From Saccharopolyspora ipomoeae (GTDB taxonomy: Bacteria; Actinomycetota; Actinomycetes; Mycobacteriales; Pseudonocardiaceae): a DNA stretch of 64,000 nt. Positions 33,571-41,550 of this stretch are shown here, piece after piece. The DNA lies in the NCBI RefSeq assembly GCF_029952525.1, contig NZ_JASAOF010000016.1, positions 62,001 to 126,000 on the forward strand. The letters run 5' to 3'. The translations under genes were made by a program, and so were the position numbers. The first letter of the stretch is position 1; the number at the start of each line of letters is the position of its first letter. A model generated the notes under the pieces. The model saw only the letters and a list, made by a program, of their open reading frames with translations. It was not told the origin of the DNA and searched no databases.

Positions 33571-34767
33571 CTAGGCCACCGTCACGGCGTTCCGGCCCGC
33601 TGCCTTCGCCGCGAGCATGGCGGCGTCGGCGGCGAGCAGGAGGTCGGTGAGCTCGTAGTCGAACCGGCCGGTGGCCGCGACGCCGATGCTCACCGTCAGG
33701 CCGGTGAGCTCGCGCTGCTCGCCCCGGATGTCGCGGACGGGCACCGACAGGGCGGTGGTGGCCGCGCGGATCCGGTCGGCCACCCGGTAGGCGGTCTCGC
33801 ACTCGGTGCCCGGCAGCAGCACCACGAACTCCTCACCGCCGAAGCGCCCGGCCAGGTCCTCCCGGCGGACGTTGTTCCTGAGCATCCCGGCGAACCTGCC
33901 CAGCACGGTGTCGCCCGCCACGTGGCCGACCTCGTCGTTGACCCGCTTGAAGTGGTCGAGGTCCAGCAGCAGCACGGCGACCGGCTGCTGCCGCTGCCGG
34001 GCTCGCATCAGCTCCAACCGCGCGAGCCGGTCCCAGTGGGTGGCGTTGGCGAGCCCGGTCTTGCCATCGCTCTGCGCCGACCGCCGCCACTGCGGCAGCT
34101 GGCTGGCCAGGTCCAGCAGCACCATCGACGGACCGGCCAGCAGCGCGGCGAACGGCGCCCACTGCATCGCCACCGCCAGCAGACCGCCGAGGCTCGCCGC
34201 GACGATGCCCAGCAGCACGTCGATCGGCTCGCCCAGCACCGCGGTGCGGGTGGCTTCCGGCCTGCGCAACCGGATCCCGCCCGCGACCACCGAGGACCGC
34301 ACGACCAGCAGCACGACGCCGGTGACGAAGAACCCCGGCGAGGTCCACACCGGCTCGTCCCAGCCCATCACCAGCCGCGCTGCGAACGTGGCGACGGTGG
34401 TGGCCGCGGTGGTGAACAACCAGCGGTGCGGTTCGGGCCGGTCGTGCAGAACCCCGTGCAGCGCGGGCCCGAGCAGCAGCAGGGCCAGGAGATTCGGTGG
34501 CAGCAGCAGGATTCCGGCCGCGAGGTAGACGATGTGCAGCGTCCAGGGGTTGCGCCGGATCTGCCGCCGGAGGTTGATCGACACTGAGGTGACCACGATG
34601 GTCGCGCCCGCCGTCACGGCCAGCGCCGCGAAGTGGGCGAGGTCGTCGGGATCGGGCCGCCGCCCGGTGACGAACACCAGCACGACGAGGGCCAGCGCGA
34701 GCGCTTGGACGAGCAGGACGTAGCCGATCGCAGCAGGGCGCATCCGCCACAGCGACCAATGCCCCAT
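33571..34767 (-). CDS. Membrane-anchored GGDEF protein, probable diguanylate cyclase
   Basis: 398 residues. Seven or so hydrophobic segments in the first ~230 residues (AAIGYVLLVQALALALVVLV, AALAVTAGATIVVTSVSIN, VLLGIVAASLGGLLAVAM) form a MASE-like sensor module. The GGDEF domain is complete: DGKTGLANATHWDRL, DLDHFKRVNDEVGHVAGD, and the loop AGRFGGEEFVVLLPG (GGEEF, active type), ending LLLAADAAMLAAKAAGRN. It should make cyclic di-GMP at the membrane in response to an unknown signal. Regulatory I-site (RxxD five residues before GGEEF): RREDLAGRFGGEEF has R-E-D-L, close to the inhibitory site. The following repeat lies directly past its stop. Confidence 0.93.
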   Translation of the reverse strand: MGHWSLWRMRPAAIGYVLLVQALALALVVLVFVTGRRPDPDDLAHFAALAVTAGATIVVTSVSINLRRQIRRNPWTLHIVYLAAGILLLPPNLLALLLLGPALHGVLHDRPEPHRWLFTTAATTVATFAARLVMGWDEPVWTSPGFFVTGVVLLVVRSSVVAGGIRLRRPEATRTAVLGEPIDVLLGIVAASLGGLLAVAMQWAPFAALLAGPSMVLLDLASQLPQWRRSAQSDGKTGLANATHWDRLARLELMRARQRQQPVAVLLLDLDHFKRVNDEVGHVAGDTVLGRFAGMLRNNVRREDLAGRFGGEEFVVLLPGTECETAYRVADRIRAATTALSVPVRDIRGEQRELTGLTVSIGVAATGRFDYELTDLLLAADAAMLAAKAAGRNAVTVA

Positions 34768-34975
34768 CTCTCACCTCCCGTCCGGAGCCTCGCACAGCGA
34801 TTCGGCGGACCGAAGCACAACGTGAAAACGGTGAACGGCGTTTCGCGCCGAAGACCCCCGACCGGGCGTGACGGCTCGGCGGAACGGAGCAACGCGACGC
34901 GCGTCGCTTTCCCTCCCGCGCGATTCCGCCGCGGGCCGCGCGTGGGGCAGGATGGTCGGTCGGGAGGAGTTCGAG

Positions 34976-36169
34976 TTGACCGGTTCGCAAGCAGCGCCGA
35001 CGCCACCTCAGGTGGCCGACGGGCGCACCCCGCTGTGGCGGGGGCACAACGTCTTTCGCGTCGTGACGTTCCTCTACGCCGCGTTCTGGTTCGGCATGAA
35101 CTACAGCTCCTACGCGCGGCCTTGGCTGGCGGCCATCTGCATCAGCTGCATGGCGGTGTGGACGGTGTTCACGATCTGGCGCTACCGGACCCGGGCCGGG
35201 CGCACGAACCTCCTGGTGGCCACCGACGTGGTGGTGGTCAACGCGCTGTTCCTGCTCAACGAGTTCATCCTGACCGAGGCGCACATGAACACCTCGGACC
35301 CGTCGGTGGTGACGGTCTGGCACTCCACCGGCGTCACCGCGGCGGCGGTGCAGTGGGGGATGAAGGGCGGTGTCGTCGCGGGGATTCTCGCCGCGGGGGC
35401 GAACCTGCTGATCCGCGGCCGGATCGGCTCGGACATGGCGATGGACACGCTGCTGCTGGTCGGGGTCGGGCTGGTGATCGGTCTGAACTCGGACACCGCG
35501 CGCCGGTCGACCGAGCGGCTCGCGCGGGCGCTGCGCGCCGAAGCCGCCACGGCGGAGCGGGAACGGCTCGCCCGGTCCATCCACGACAGCGTGCTGCAGG
35601 TGCTGGCCCGGGTGCGCAGGCGCGGCGCCGAACTCGGCGGCGAGGCGGCGGAACTCGCGGAACTGGCGGGGGAGCAGGAGATCAAGCTGCGCTCGCTGAT
35701 CGCCACCAAGCCGGAGTCCACTGAGGACGGTGAGACGGATCTGGCGGCCCGGCTCCAGGTGCTGCGCACCGCGCGGGTGCACGTGTCGGTGCCGGGAAAC
35801 CCGGTTCGGCTGACGGAGCAGCTCAGCGCGGACCTCGCGGCGGTGGTCCGGGAGGCGCTGGCCAACGTCGACAAGCACGCGGGCGAGAAGGCCCAGGCGT
35901 GGGTGCTGCTGGAGGAGCTGCCGGACGAGATCGTGCTCAGCGTCCGCGACGACGGGCCGGGCATCCCCGACGGACGGTTGGACGAGGCCGCCGCCGAAGG
36001 GCGGATGGGAATTGCGAAATCCATCCGGGGTCGGGTCACCGCCCTGGGTGGGATGATCACCCTCGACACCGCGCCGGGCGAGGGAACCGAGTGGGAGGTG
36101 CGCGTCCCGCGCGCTCCCGAGACCCCCCGCGCCCCCAGGAATGCACGCCGCAGAGGAGGAGAGCGATGA
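34976..36169 (+). CDS. Sensor histidine kinase (MacS/NarX-like)
   Basis: 397 residues from TTG 34976; GGGAGGAG lies six bases upstream, and earlier in-frame starts lack one. Four or five membrane segments occupy residues ~15-180 (VVTFLYAAFWFGMNYSSYA and others). The dimerisation helix has the phospho-accepting histidine in RLARSIHDSVLQVL. The ATPase domain has the N-box DLAAVVREALANVDKHA and G-boxes RDDGPGIPDG and GRMGIAKSIRGRV. Its stop overlaps the start of the response-regulator gene (ATGA), so they form a coupled two-component system. The signal is unknown; a membrane-embedded sensor without an extracellular domain suggests an envelope or lipid cue. Confidence 0.93.
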   Translation: MTGSQAAPTPPQVADGRTPLWRGHNVFRVVTFLYAAFWFGMNYSSYARPWLAAICISCMAVWTVFTIWRYRTRAGRTNLLVATDVVVVNALFLLNEFILTEAHMNTSDPSVVTVWHSTGVTAAAVQWGMKGGVVAGILAAGANLLIRGRIGSDMAMDTLLLVGVGLVIGLNSDTARRSTERLARALRAEAATAERERLARSIHDSVLQVLARVRRRGAELGGEAAELAELAGEQEIKLRSLIATKPESTEDGETDLAARLQVLRTARVHVSVPGNPVRLTEQLSADLAAVVREALANVDKHAGEKAQAWVLLEELPDEIVLSVRDDGPGIPDGRLDEAAAEGRMGIAKSIRGRVTALGGMITLDTAPGEGTEWEVRVPRAPETPRAPRNARRRGGER

Positions 36170-36846
36170 GCGAACCGCCGGTCACCGTGATGGTCGTCGA
36201 CGACCACCCGATGTGGCGGGATGGGGTCGCGCGCGATTTGGGCGAGCGCGGTTTCGAGGTCCGCGCGACCGCGGGCGACGCCGCGTCGGCGCTGCGCATC
36301 GCGCAGGCCGTGACGCCGGACGTGGTGCTGATGGACCTCAACCTGGGCGACACCTCGGGCGTGCAGGCGACGCTGCAGATCACCCAGGAGATCCCCGGGA
36401 CGCGGGTGCTGGTGCTCTCGGCGAGCGGCGAGCACGCCGACGTCCTGGAGGCCGTCAAGGCCGGCGCCTCGGGCTACCTGGTCAAGTCCGCCTCGGCGGA
36501 GGAGCTGGTGGACGCGGTCCGCCGCACGGCCGCCGGCGACGCGGTGTTCACCGCGGGCCTGGCCGGCCTGGTCCTCGGCGAGTACCGCCGCATGGCCATC
36601 ACCCCCGACTCGGAGCACCAGGCCCCGCAGCTCACCGAGCGCGAGACGGAGGTCCTGCGCCTGGTGGCCAAGGGCATGACGGCCCGCCAGATCGCGACGA
36701 AGCTGGTCATCTCCCACCGCACGGTCGAGAACCACGTCCAGTCGACGCTCCGCAAGCTCCAGCTGCACAACCGCGTGGAACTCGCTCGCTACGCGATCGA
36801 GCACGGCCTCGACCAAGACGGAGACCCCGACCCCGAGGACTCCTGA
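36166..36846 (+). CDS. NarL/LuxR-type response regulator
   Basis: 226 residues from the ATG at 36166. Receiver domain: acidic pair VVDDHPMWRDG, phospho-acceptor Asp in VVLMDLNLGD, switch Ser in VLVLSASGEH and Lys in GYLVKSASAEEL. The output domain is a LuxR-type helix-turn-helix: LTERETEVLRLVAKGMTARQ, KLVISHRTVENHVQSTLRKL. Partner of the kinase immediately upstream. Targets are not evident; no neighbouring gene is co-directional downstream, so regulation is probably of distant genes or its own operon. Confidence 0.96.
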   Translation: MSEPPVTVMVVDDHPMWRDGVARDLGERGFEVRATAGDAASALRIAQAVTPDVVLMDLNLGDTSGVQATLQITQEIPGTRVLVLSASGEHADVLEAVKAGASGYLVKSASAEELVDAVRRTAAGDAVFTAGLAGLVLGEYRRMAITPDSEHQAPQLTERETEVLRLVAKGMTARQIATKLVISHRTVENHVQSTLRKLQLHNRVELARYAIEHGLDQDGDPDPEDS

Positions 36847-36879
36847 CCCGGCGCCGCGTTGCCGCGTGCGGCGCCGAGG

Positions 36880-38529
36880 TCAGGCGAGGGTGGTCTTGGT
36901 GGTTTGCCGGGCTGCTGCTGCGCTGGGGGCTTCGAGGGCTGCTTCGGCGGCCTTGCGGAACGTGCCGAGGGGGTGTTGGGCGAGGGCTGCGCCTACCGCT
37001 CGGACGGCCGAGGCGTTCATCGAGAGGCTGGTGACGCCGAGACCCGCGAGAACGCCCGCCAGGTGCGGGTCGGAGGCGGCTTCGCCGCAGACACCTACCG
37101 ATTTGTCGACATGTCGACCCGCCTGCCCGATCATCGCGATGAGCCGCAGCAGCGCGGGCTGCCAGGGGTCGTTGAGCCCGGCCAGTGCGCCGGCCATCCG
37201 GTCGGCGGCGAAGACGTACTGGGCCAGGTCGTTGGTGCCGATGCTGACGAAGTCGACGGCCTGCAGGATCTCCGCCGCCGACAGCGCGGCGGCCGGGACC
37301 TCGATCATCACGCCGACTCGATCGATTCCGCGGGCGCGAGCGCGCTCGGCGAACCACGCGGCCTCGTCCGCGGTGGCGACCATCGGCGCCATCACGGACA
37401 CCTCGGCTCCGGAGTCCTGAGCCGCTCCGGCGATCGCCTCCAGCTGGGTGTCGACCAGGTCCGGCCGGTCGAAGGCGACCCGCAGGCCGCGCACGCCCAG
37501 CGCCGGGTTCGGCTCGACACCCATGTCCAGGAACGCCAGCGGCTTGTCCGCCCCGGCGTCGAGGGTGCGCACGACCACGGGCTTGCCCGCGAACGGCGCC
37601 AGCACCTCGGCGTAGGCGGCGCGCTGGGTGGCCACGTCGGGTTCGACGTCGGCGCCCAGGTAGCAGAACTCGGTGCGGAACAGCCCGACTCCCTGCGCAC
37701 CGGCCTCGACGGCCGCGGTCGAGTCGGTGGCCGAGCCGACGTTGGCCAGCACCTTGACCGGCGCGCCGTCGGAGGTCTGCCCGACGCCGTCCCAGTCTGC
37801 GTGCTCGGGTCGCTCGGCGGCGCGGGCCGCGACCTCGACGTCCGAGAGCTCGACCGTCCCCTCGTCGCCGTCGACGGTGGCGCCGGAGGCCGGGACACCG
37901 GAGGCGGGGACACCGAGCACGCCGCGCACCGCGACGACCGCCGGAATCCCGAGCGCGCGCGCCAGGATCGCGGTGTGGCTGGTGGGCCCGCCCTCCTCGG
38001 TGACCAGCGCGAGCACCAGCTCGGGGTCGAGGTCGGCGGTGTCGGCGGGCGCGAGGTCGCGGGCGACCAGCACGCTCGGCGCGGTGATCTCGGGGACGCC
38101 GGGCGGGGTGACGCCCTCGATCACGGCGATGATCCGGTCCCGCACGTCGTGCACGTCGCGGGCGCGCTCGGCCATGTAGCCGCCGGCGGCGCGAAGCGCG
38201 TCGGCGAAGCCGTTGGCGGCCTCGAAGACGGCGCGGGCGGCGGGCAGCGACCGGGTCGACACGAGCTGCTCGGCCTGCGAGGTCAGGGCCGGGTCCATGG
38301 CCATCGCGGCGGTGGTCTCCAGCACGGCCTTGGCGTCGCCGCCGACCTTCGCAGCGCGCTGGAACAGCCCTTGGGCCACCGCGTCGGCGGCGGGGCTGAT
38401 CCGGGCGGCCTCGGCGACGAGATCGGCCGGGGCGGGCGTGGCGGCGGGCTCGGGCAGCGGGTCGGCGACCCGGACGATCGGCCCGGCGGCACGGCCGGAG
38501 CTGACTCCGACACCAGTCAAACGCGACAT
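36880..38529 (-). CDS. ptsI: Phosphoenolpyruvate-protein phosphotransferase, PTS enzyme I
   Basis: 549 residues, normal length. It transfers phosphate from PEP to HPr. The phospho-histidine lies in EEGGPTSHTAILARALG, the PEP-binding barrel has GVGLFRTEFCYLG, VVRTLDAGADKPL and MIEVPAAALSAAEIL, and the catalytic cysteine lies in VGVCGEAASDP. The HPr-binding helical subdomain is at ~40-130. No HPr or EII gene is adjacent, so the rest of the system is elsewhere. A small duplication, VPASG-VPASG, occurs after the phospho-histidine domain. The upstream side is a 255-bp gap shared with a small divergent gene. Confidence 0.96.
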   Translation of the reverse strand: MSRLTGVGVSSGRAAGPIVRVADPLPEPAATPAPADLVAEAARISPAADAVAQGLFQRAAKVGGDAKAVLETTAAMAMDPALTSQAEQLVSTRSLPAARAVFEAANGFADALRAAGGYMAERARDVHDVRDRIIAVIEGVTPPGVPEITAPSVLVARDLAPADTADLDPELVLALVTEEGGPTSHTAILARALGIPAVVAVRGVLGVPASGVPASGATVDGDEGTVELSDVEVAARAAERPEHADWDGVGQTSDGAPVKVLANVGSATDSTAAVEAGAQGVGLFRTEFCYLGADVEPDVATQRAAYAEVLAPFAGKPVVVRTLDAGADKPLAFLDMGVEPNPALGVRGLRVAFDRPDLVDTQLEAIAGAAQDSGAEVSVMAPMVATADEAAWFAERARARGIDRVGVMIEVPAAALSAAEILQAVDFVSIGTNDLAQYVFAADRMAGALAGLNDPWQPALLRLIAMIGQAGRHVDKSVGVCGEAASDPHLAGVLAGLGVTSLSMNASAVRAVGAALAQHPLGTFRKAAEAALEAPSAAAARQTTKTTLA

Positions 38530-38715
38530 GGTCTAGACCATACCTTTCCGAGTTGCTCAGCAGAAGCGCGCGGCGCGGATACGACACGCACCTCAACACC
38601 CCGCTGAAGACCAGCGTAGGGACGGTTTTCCCATTTGGCTTGATCGTGTGAGCCAGCGGGCGCCCGCGGGTCCGCCGCGGGTTCCTACGTCACCCGGATG
38701 CAGCAGCGGGTGGCG

Positions 38716-38729
38716 TTACTCATAGGTAA
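38716..38729. promoter_or_regulatory. Operator-like palindrome TTACT-N4-GGTAA
   Basis: GTTACTCATAGGTAAC reads as TTACT-CATA-GGTAA inside matching G/C edges. It has the same half-sites and spacing as 7534, 10630 and 47934. It lies 55 bp upstream of the small gene at 38785 and about 190 bp upstream of ptsI. Confidence 0.5.
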
Positions 38730-38784
38730 CAACTGAGTAGCCGTACGGATCCGGCTCGCACCCCTGAAATCGCAGGCTGTGGGC

Positions 38785-39090
38785 ATGACATTCACCGCGA
38801 CGCTCACCGAGCCGAAACTGGACGCGCACCGCTTCACCGAGCGACTGGCCGCCCTCGTGACCTTCTTCGCGGCCCAACCCTCACCGTCCGACGACGACCC
38901 CGCGAGCCACCGCTTCCGCACCCAGGCCCCCCGTTCCCGTGCCGAGGAGGACCGGGCCGAAACCGCCCCTGGCGAGCCGGTCGACACGAGCCACCACGAC
39001 GAATCCCAGTCCCCGGTCGCCTCGACCGGGGAACCCGGCGAACGCGAACAGCGGAAAGGCCGGAAAAGACCGGGAAGAAAACGCGAGTAA
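38785..39090 (+). CDS. Small hydrophilic protein with basic tail, unknown
   Basis: 101 residues from the ATG at 38785 (a GTG two codons earlier is possible). The first ~35 residues could form a helix (LDAHRFTERLAALVTFFAA). The rest is disordered, Ser/Asp/Glu-rich, and ends strongly basic (REQRKGRKRPGRKRE). No domain is recognised and the ribosome site is weak, so the gene is only moderately supported. A hairpin with a U-tract follows (39164-39206), and an operator-like palindrome precedes it, which favour a real transcription unit. Confidence 0.45.
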   Translation: MTFTATLTEPKLDAHRFTERLAALVTFFAAQPSPSDDDPASHRFRTQAPRSRAEEDRAETAPGEPVDTSHHDESQSPVASTGEPGEREQRKGRKRPGRKRE

Positions 39091-39163
39091 CGCCCTCACC
39101 AGGGAAAACACCCTGAATGCAGAATTTGATGTGCTTTCGGACACAGCGGATTATTCCGCTTGT

Positions 39164-39206
39164 GATCCACCGTTCGAGCGAATTCCGCTGTCAAGGTGGA
39201 TCTTTT
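39164..39206 (+). terminator. Hairpin with U-tract after the small gene
   Basis: GATCCACC (39164-39171) pairs with GGTGGATC (39195-39202), followed by TTTT. The 23-nt loop is long, but the U-tract supports termination. Confidence 0.5.
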
Positions 39207-39279
39207 CCCCGGGCGTTGCCGTCAAACTGAACGGGTTGTCGCTCGTCGGTAATCGCGCCATCGACGATCGCAACCTGCT

Positions 39280-39317
39280 GTGGGCCGGCCGCAACGCCCC
39301 CCGTGCGGTCGGCCCAC
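39280..39317 (-). terminator. Hairpin downstream of the glutaredoxin-like gene
   Basis: GTGGGCCGGCCGCA (39280-39293) and TGCGGTCGGCCCAC (39304-39317) pair at 13 of 14 positions around a 10-nt loop, 45 bp past the stop of the minus-strand gene. Confidence 0.6.
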
Positions 39318-39361
39318 GGTCTCAGCTCCCCGGGCCCGCTTCCCGGGTCAGGACGACCCGC

Positions 39362-39628
39362 TCAGGCGGGCAGCAGGTGCGGAGCGTGCTCGGCCACCGC
39401 GGCCAGGACCTGCCGGGTCGACGGGTTGACCGCCTGCCAGTCCCCGATCACCACGGTGGGCACGGTCTCGTTGCCGTCGGCGATGGAGCGCACGACGCCC
39501 GCCGCCTCCGGGTCCTGCCAGATGTCGACCTCCTCGAACGCCAGACCGGACCCCTGCAGGCCCGCGCGCAGCGACATGCAGAACGGGCACCCCGGCCTGC
39601 TGTAGACGGTGACGTGTTCCGCGGACAT
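39362..39628 (-). CDS. Glutaredoxin/mycoredoxin-like protein
   Basis: 88 residues. VTVYSRPGCPFCMSLRAGL carries the CPFC redox site near the N-terminus; ETVPTVVIGDWQAVNPS is the cis-proline loop and the following glutathione/mycothiol-binding region. The length is that of single-domain glutaredoxins. Actinobacteria usually use mycothiol, so the likely role is reduction of mixed disulfides as a mycoredoxin, though its CPFC motif differs from the CGYC of characterised mycoredoxin-1. It stands alone between a short gap and the TetR gene (divergent). Ribosome site CTGGAGGTC precedes the ATG at 39628. Confidence 0.9.
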   Translation of the reverse strand: MSAEHVTVYSRPGCPFCMSLRAGLQGSGLAFEEVDIWQDPEAAGVVRSIADGNETVPTVVIGDWQAVNPSTRQVLAAVAEHAPHLLPA

Positions 39629-39804
39629 CCGACCTCCAGTTCGCCAAGCTCCTCTGCAAGCTTCAACGATCCCGGCGCCGAATTCATCCGCCGGGAGACG
39701 CAGCTCATGTCGTCCACACAGGACCCCTTCCAGCGCAGCGGTGACGCCCGTTACGGTCTGACCGTCCGGCCGAGGGGCCGGACCGGGACCGAGGGGTGGA
39801 GGAC

Positions 39805-40524
39805 ATGACGGAGCTGTCCCCGCGCGAGACGGAGCTGTCCCCGCGCGAGCGGGCGCGGGCGGCCACCGAGCAGGACATCCGGCACCACGCCCGGACGCTG
39901 CTCGTCGAGCACGGCAGCGACGCGGTGACGCTGCGCGCGATCGCGCGCGAGCTGGGCATCACCGCGCCCGCCCTCTACCGCTACTACGCCTCCCGCGAGG
40001 ACCTGCTGCGGCAGCTCTGCGACGACGTCTGCGCCGACCTCTCCGAGGAGCTCTCGGCGGCGTTCGACCCGGTCACCGAGCACTTCCTGGACCGCACGTT
40101 CGCGGTCTGCCGCCGGTTCCGCTCCTGGGCGCTGGCGCACCCGAAGGAGTTCGCGCTGGTCTTCGCGACCCCGAAGGACCGCTCCCGGCAGCCGGACCGG
40201 TTCGCGGGCGTGTTCCTGAGCATCGTCGCCCCGATGATCTCGGAGAACCCGAACGCGCAGGAGAAGGTGAAGGCGTCGGTGGACCTGCCGGACCTGTCGG
40301 TGCAGCAGAAGTCGTTGGCCGACGCCTTCTCCCACGAGGGCATCGACATGCCCCCGGAAGCCCTGGACGCAGAGGCGGTGTACTTCCTTATGCGCTGGTG
40401 GGTGCGCCTGTACGGGCACATCGCGCTGGAGGTCTTCGGCCGCTTCCCGTTCGAGGTGATCCACGCCGATCAGCTCTTCGACGCGGCGCTGCAGGAGCTG
40501 GCCGAGGAGAGCGGCCTGATCTGA
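39805..40524 (+). CDS. TetR-family regulator with TetR_C_13-like ligand domain
   Basis: 239 residues from the ATG at 39805, immediately after GGTGGAGG. The helix-turn-helix is clear: ARTLLVEHGSDAVTLRAIA, ELGITAPALYRYYASREDLL. The C-terminal domain (FRSWALAHPKEFALVFATP) is of the type found in many actinobacterial TetR proteins. The very N-terminus is a perfect 21-bp tandem duplication (near 39808-39849), giving TELSPRE twice. Target genes are unclear: the glutaredoxin gene is divergent 176 bp away, and a small membrane protein is convergent. Confidence 0.92.
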   Translation: MTELSPRETELSPRERARAATEQDIRHHARTLLVEHGSDAVTLRAIARELGITAPALYRYYASREDLLRQLCDDVCADLSEELSAAFDPVTEHFLDRTFAVCRRFRSWALAHPKEFALVFATPKDRSRQPDRFAGVFLSIVAPMISENPNAQEKVKASVDLPDLSVQQKSLADAFSHEGIDMPPEALDAEAVYFLMRWWVRLYGHIALEVFGRFPFEVIHADQLFDAALQELAEESGLI

Positions 40525-40531
40525 GCCTCAC

Positions 40532-40909
40532 TCAGTGTGGTCGGATCAGCGCGGGCCCGAGCTCGACCTGCACGCGCGGGTGACAGACGTCCGCGTGGAA
40601 CCTCTCGCGCAGGCGATGCGCCCCGATGTAGGGCGGTGGCTCCGTCCGCGCCCGCATCCGCGCCGTCCCCGGACGCCGGTCCGCCTCCAGCACGGCGATG
40701 AAATACCTTGCGAATTCGGAGAGTTCGCTCCGCTCGCGGATCGACTTCTGCAGCGCCCACACGGTCAGCGCGCCCGGCCCTGACCCCGCGTGCTGGCCGT
40801 TCCCACCGCGCAGCGGGAAGGTCAGCAGGACAACGGCCGTCACCAGGAGTGCACCCACCCCCACGAGCCACCCGGTTGAGAACACCTGAAGCGTGATTTC
40901 GCGAAACAT
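40532..40909 (-). CDS. Small membrane-anchored protein, unknown
   Basis: 125 residues. GGAGGT sits eight bases before the ATG at 40909, a good ribosome site. One membrane segment near the N-terminus (WLVGVGALLVTAVVLLTF) is followed by a ~90-residue hydrophilic, Arg-rich cytoplasmic part (IRERSELSEFARYFIAVLEA). No known domain. It is convergent with the TetR gene with only 7 bp between stops, and has the large 40910-41550 gap upstream. Confidence 0.6.
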   Translation of the reverse strand: MFREITLQVFSTGWLVGVGALLVTAVVLLTFPLRGGNGQHAGSGPGALTVWALQKSIRERSELSEFARYFIAVLEADRRPGTARMRARTEPPPYIGAHRLRERFHADVCHPRVQVELGPALIRPH

Positions 40910-41550
40910 GCTGTCATACCTCCATTTTCATCAGTCCGATGTGGAGAGACTAGCGACGCGCCCCCGAAACCCCGCAGCGGCTCCGGCGGCTCTCCGGCCG
41001 CGCGGCATCGTCCCGTCGTTCCCGGGTTGCGGAGGGGGACGGTTTTTCCTCGAATCACCCGTGATCAATGTCCGTTTCGCCCGGACAGTTCGAGGAAAAA
41101 CCGTCCGCTGGAGAGGCGCGGCGCAGCGCGGAACCACCGCATGATCGTTTTCGGGTGATCGAAATTCGGGGGATTGTAGCCGTTCGGCAGGCTGTTCCGC
41201 GGAGGTTCATCAGATCGGGAAAACAGGGGCGATGGGGTTGTGTTCGCGGCGAGGAATTCGGTTGCGCCGGTTCGCGGATTTCCGTCGTTCGGCGGAGCGG
41301 GAGGGCACCTGGGCGGCGTTGTCACAGAGCGCATCCGAATGGCGATCGGGAACGCCTCCCAGATCACGCGAGTGTCGCAATGGCACGCTACCTAGGCCAC
41401 ATCTTCGCTGGTCATACCGCCCATCTCGTCACGATCAGTGTTTGATTGCGCGGTAAATCGCTTTCGATCGTCGCCCCAACAGCGTGGTAACTTCGTCGTT
41501 CCCGGTGCTTTCGAATTCATTCACGCACGCTAACGACGGAGCACTCCCCA
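40910..41550. other. Large divergent gap before the conservon, with cruciform copy 3
   Basis: 640 bp with lower GC than its surroundings. Apart from the cruciform at 41037-41106 no gene is supported; open frames have shadow-like composition. The last ~120 bp before 41551 should hold the conservon promoter. Confidence 0.45.
41037..41106. repeat. 70-bp cruciform element, copy 3
   Basis: Arms GGACGGTTTTTCCTCGAA (41037-41054) and TTCGAGGAAAAACCGTCC (41089-41106) pair perfectly over 18 bp. The arm sequence differs from copies 1 and 2 at many positions on both sides, keeping pairing, while the centre (CCCGTGATCAATGTCCGTTT, GCCCGGAC) is conserved. Lies between divergent genes, so it is not simply a terminator. 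Confidence 0.85.

Noticed and set aside
39629-39804. SigR-type promoter for the glutaredoxin gene
   Set aside because: Only a partial match (GGAT-N18-GTT) on the minus strand, lacking the conserved GGGAA.
41068-41445. Open frame in the gap before the conservon
   Set aside because: Begins inside the cruciform arm, has Arg-rich shadow-like composition and no ribosome site.
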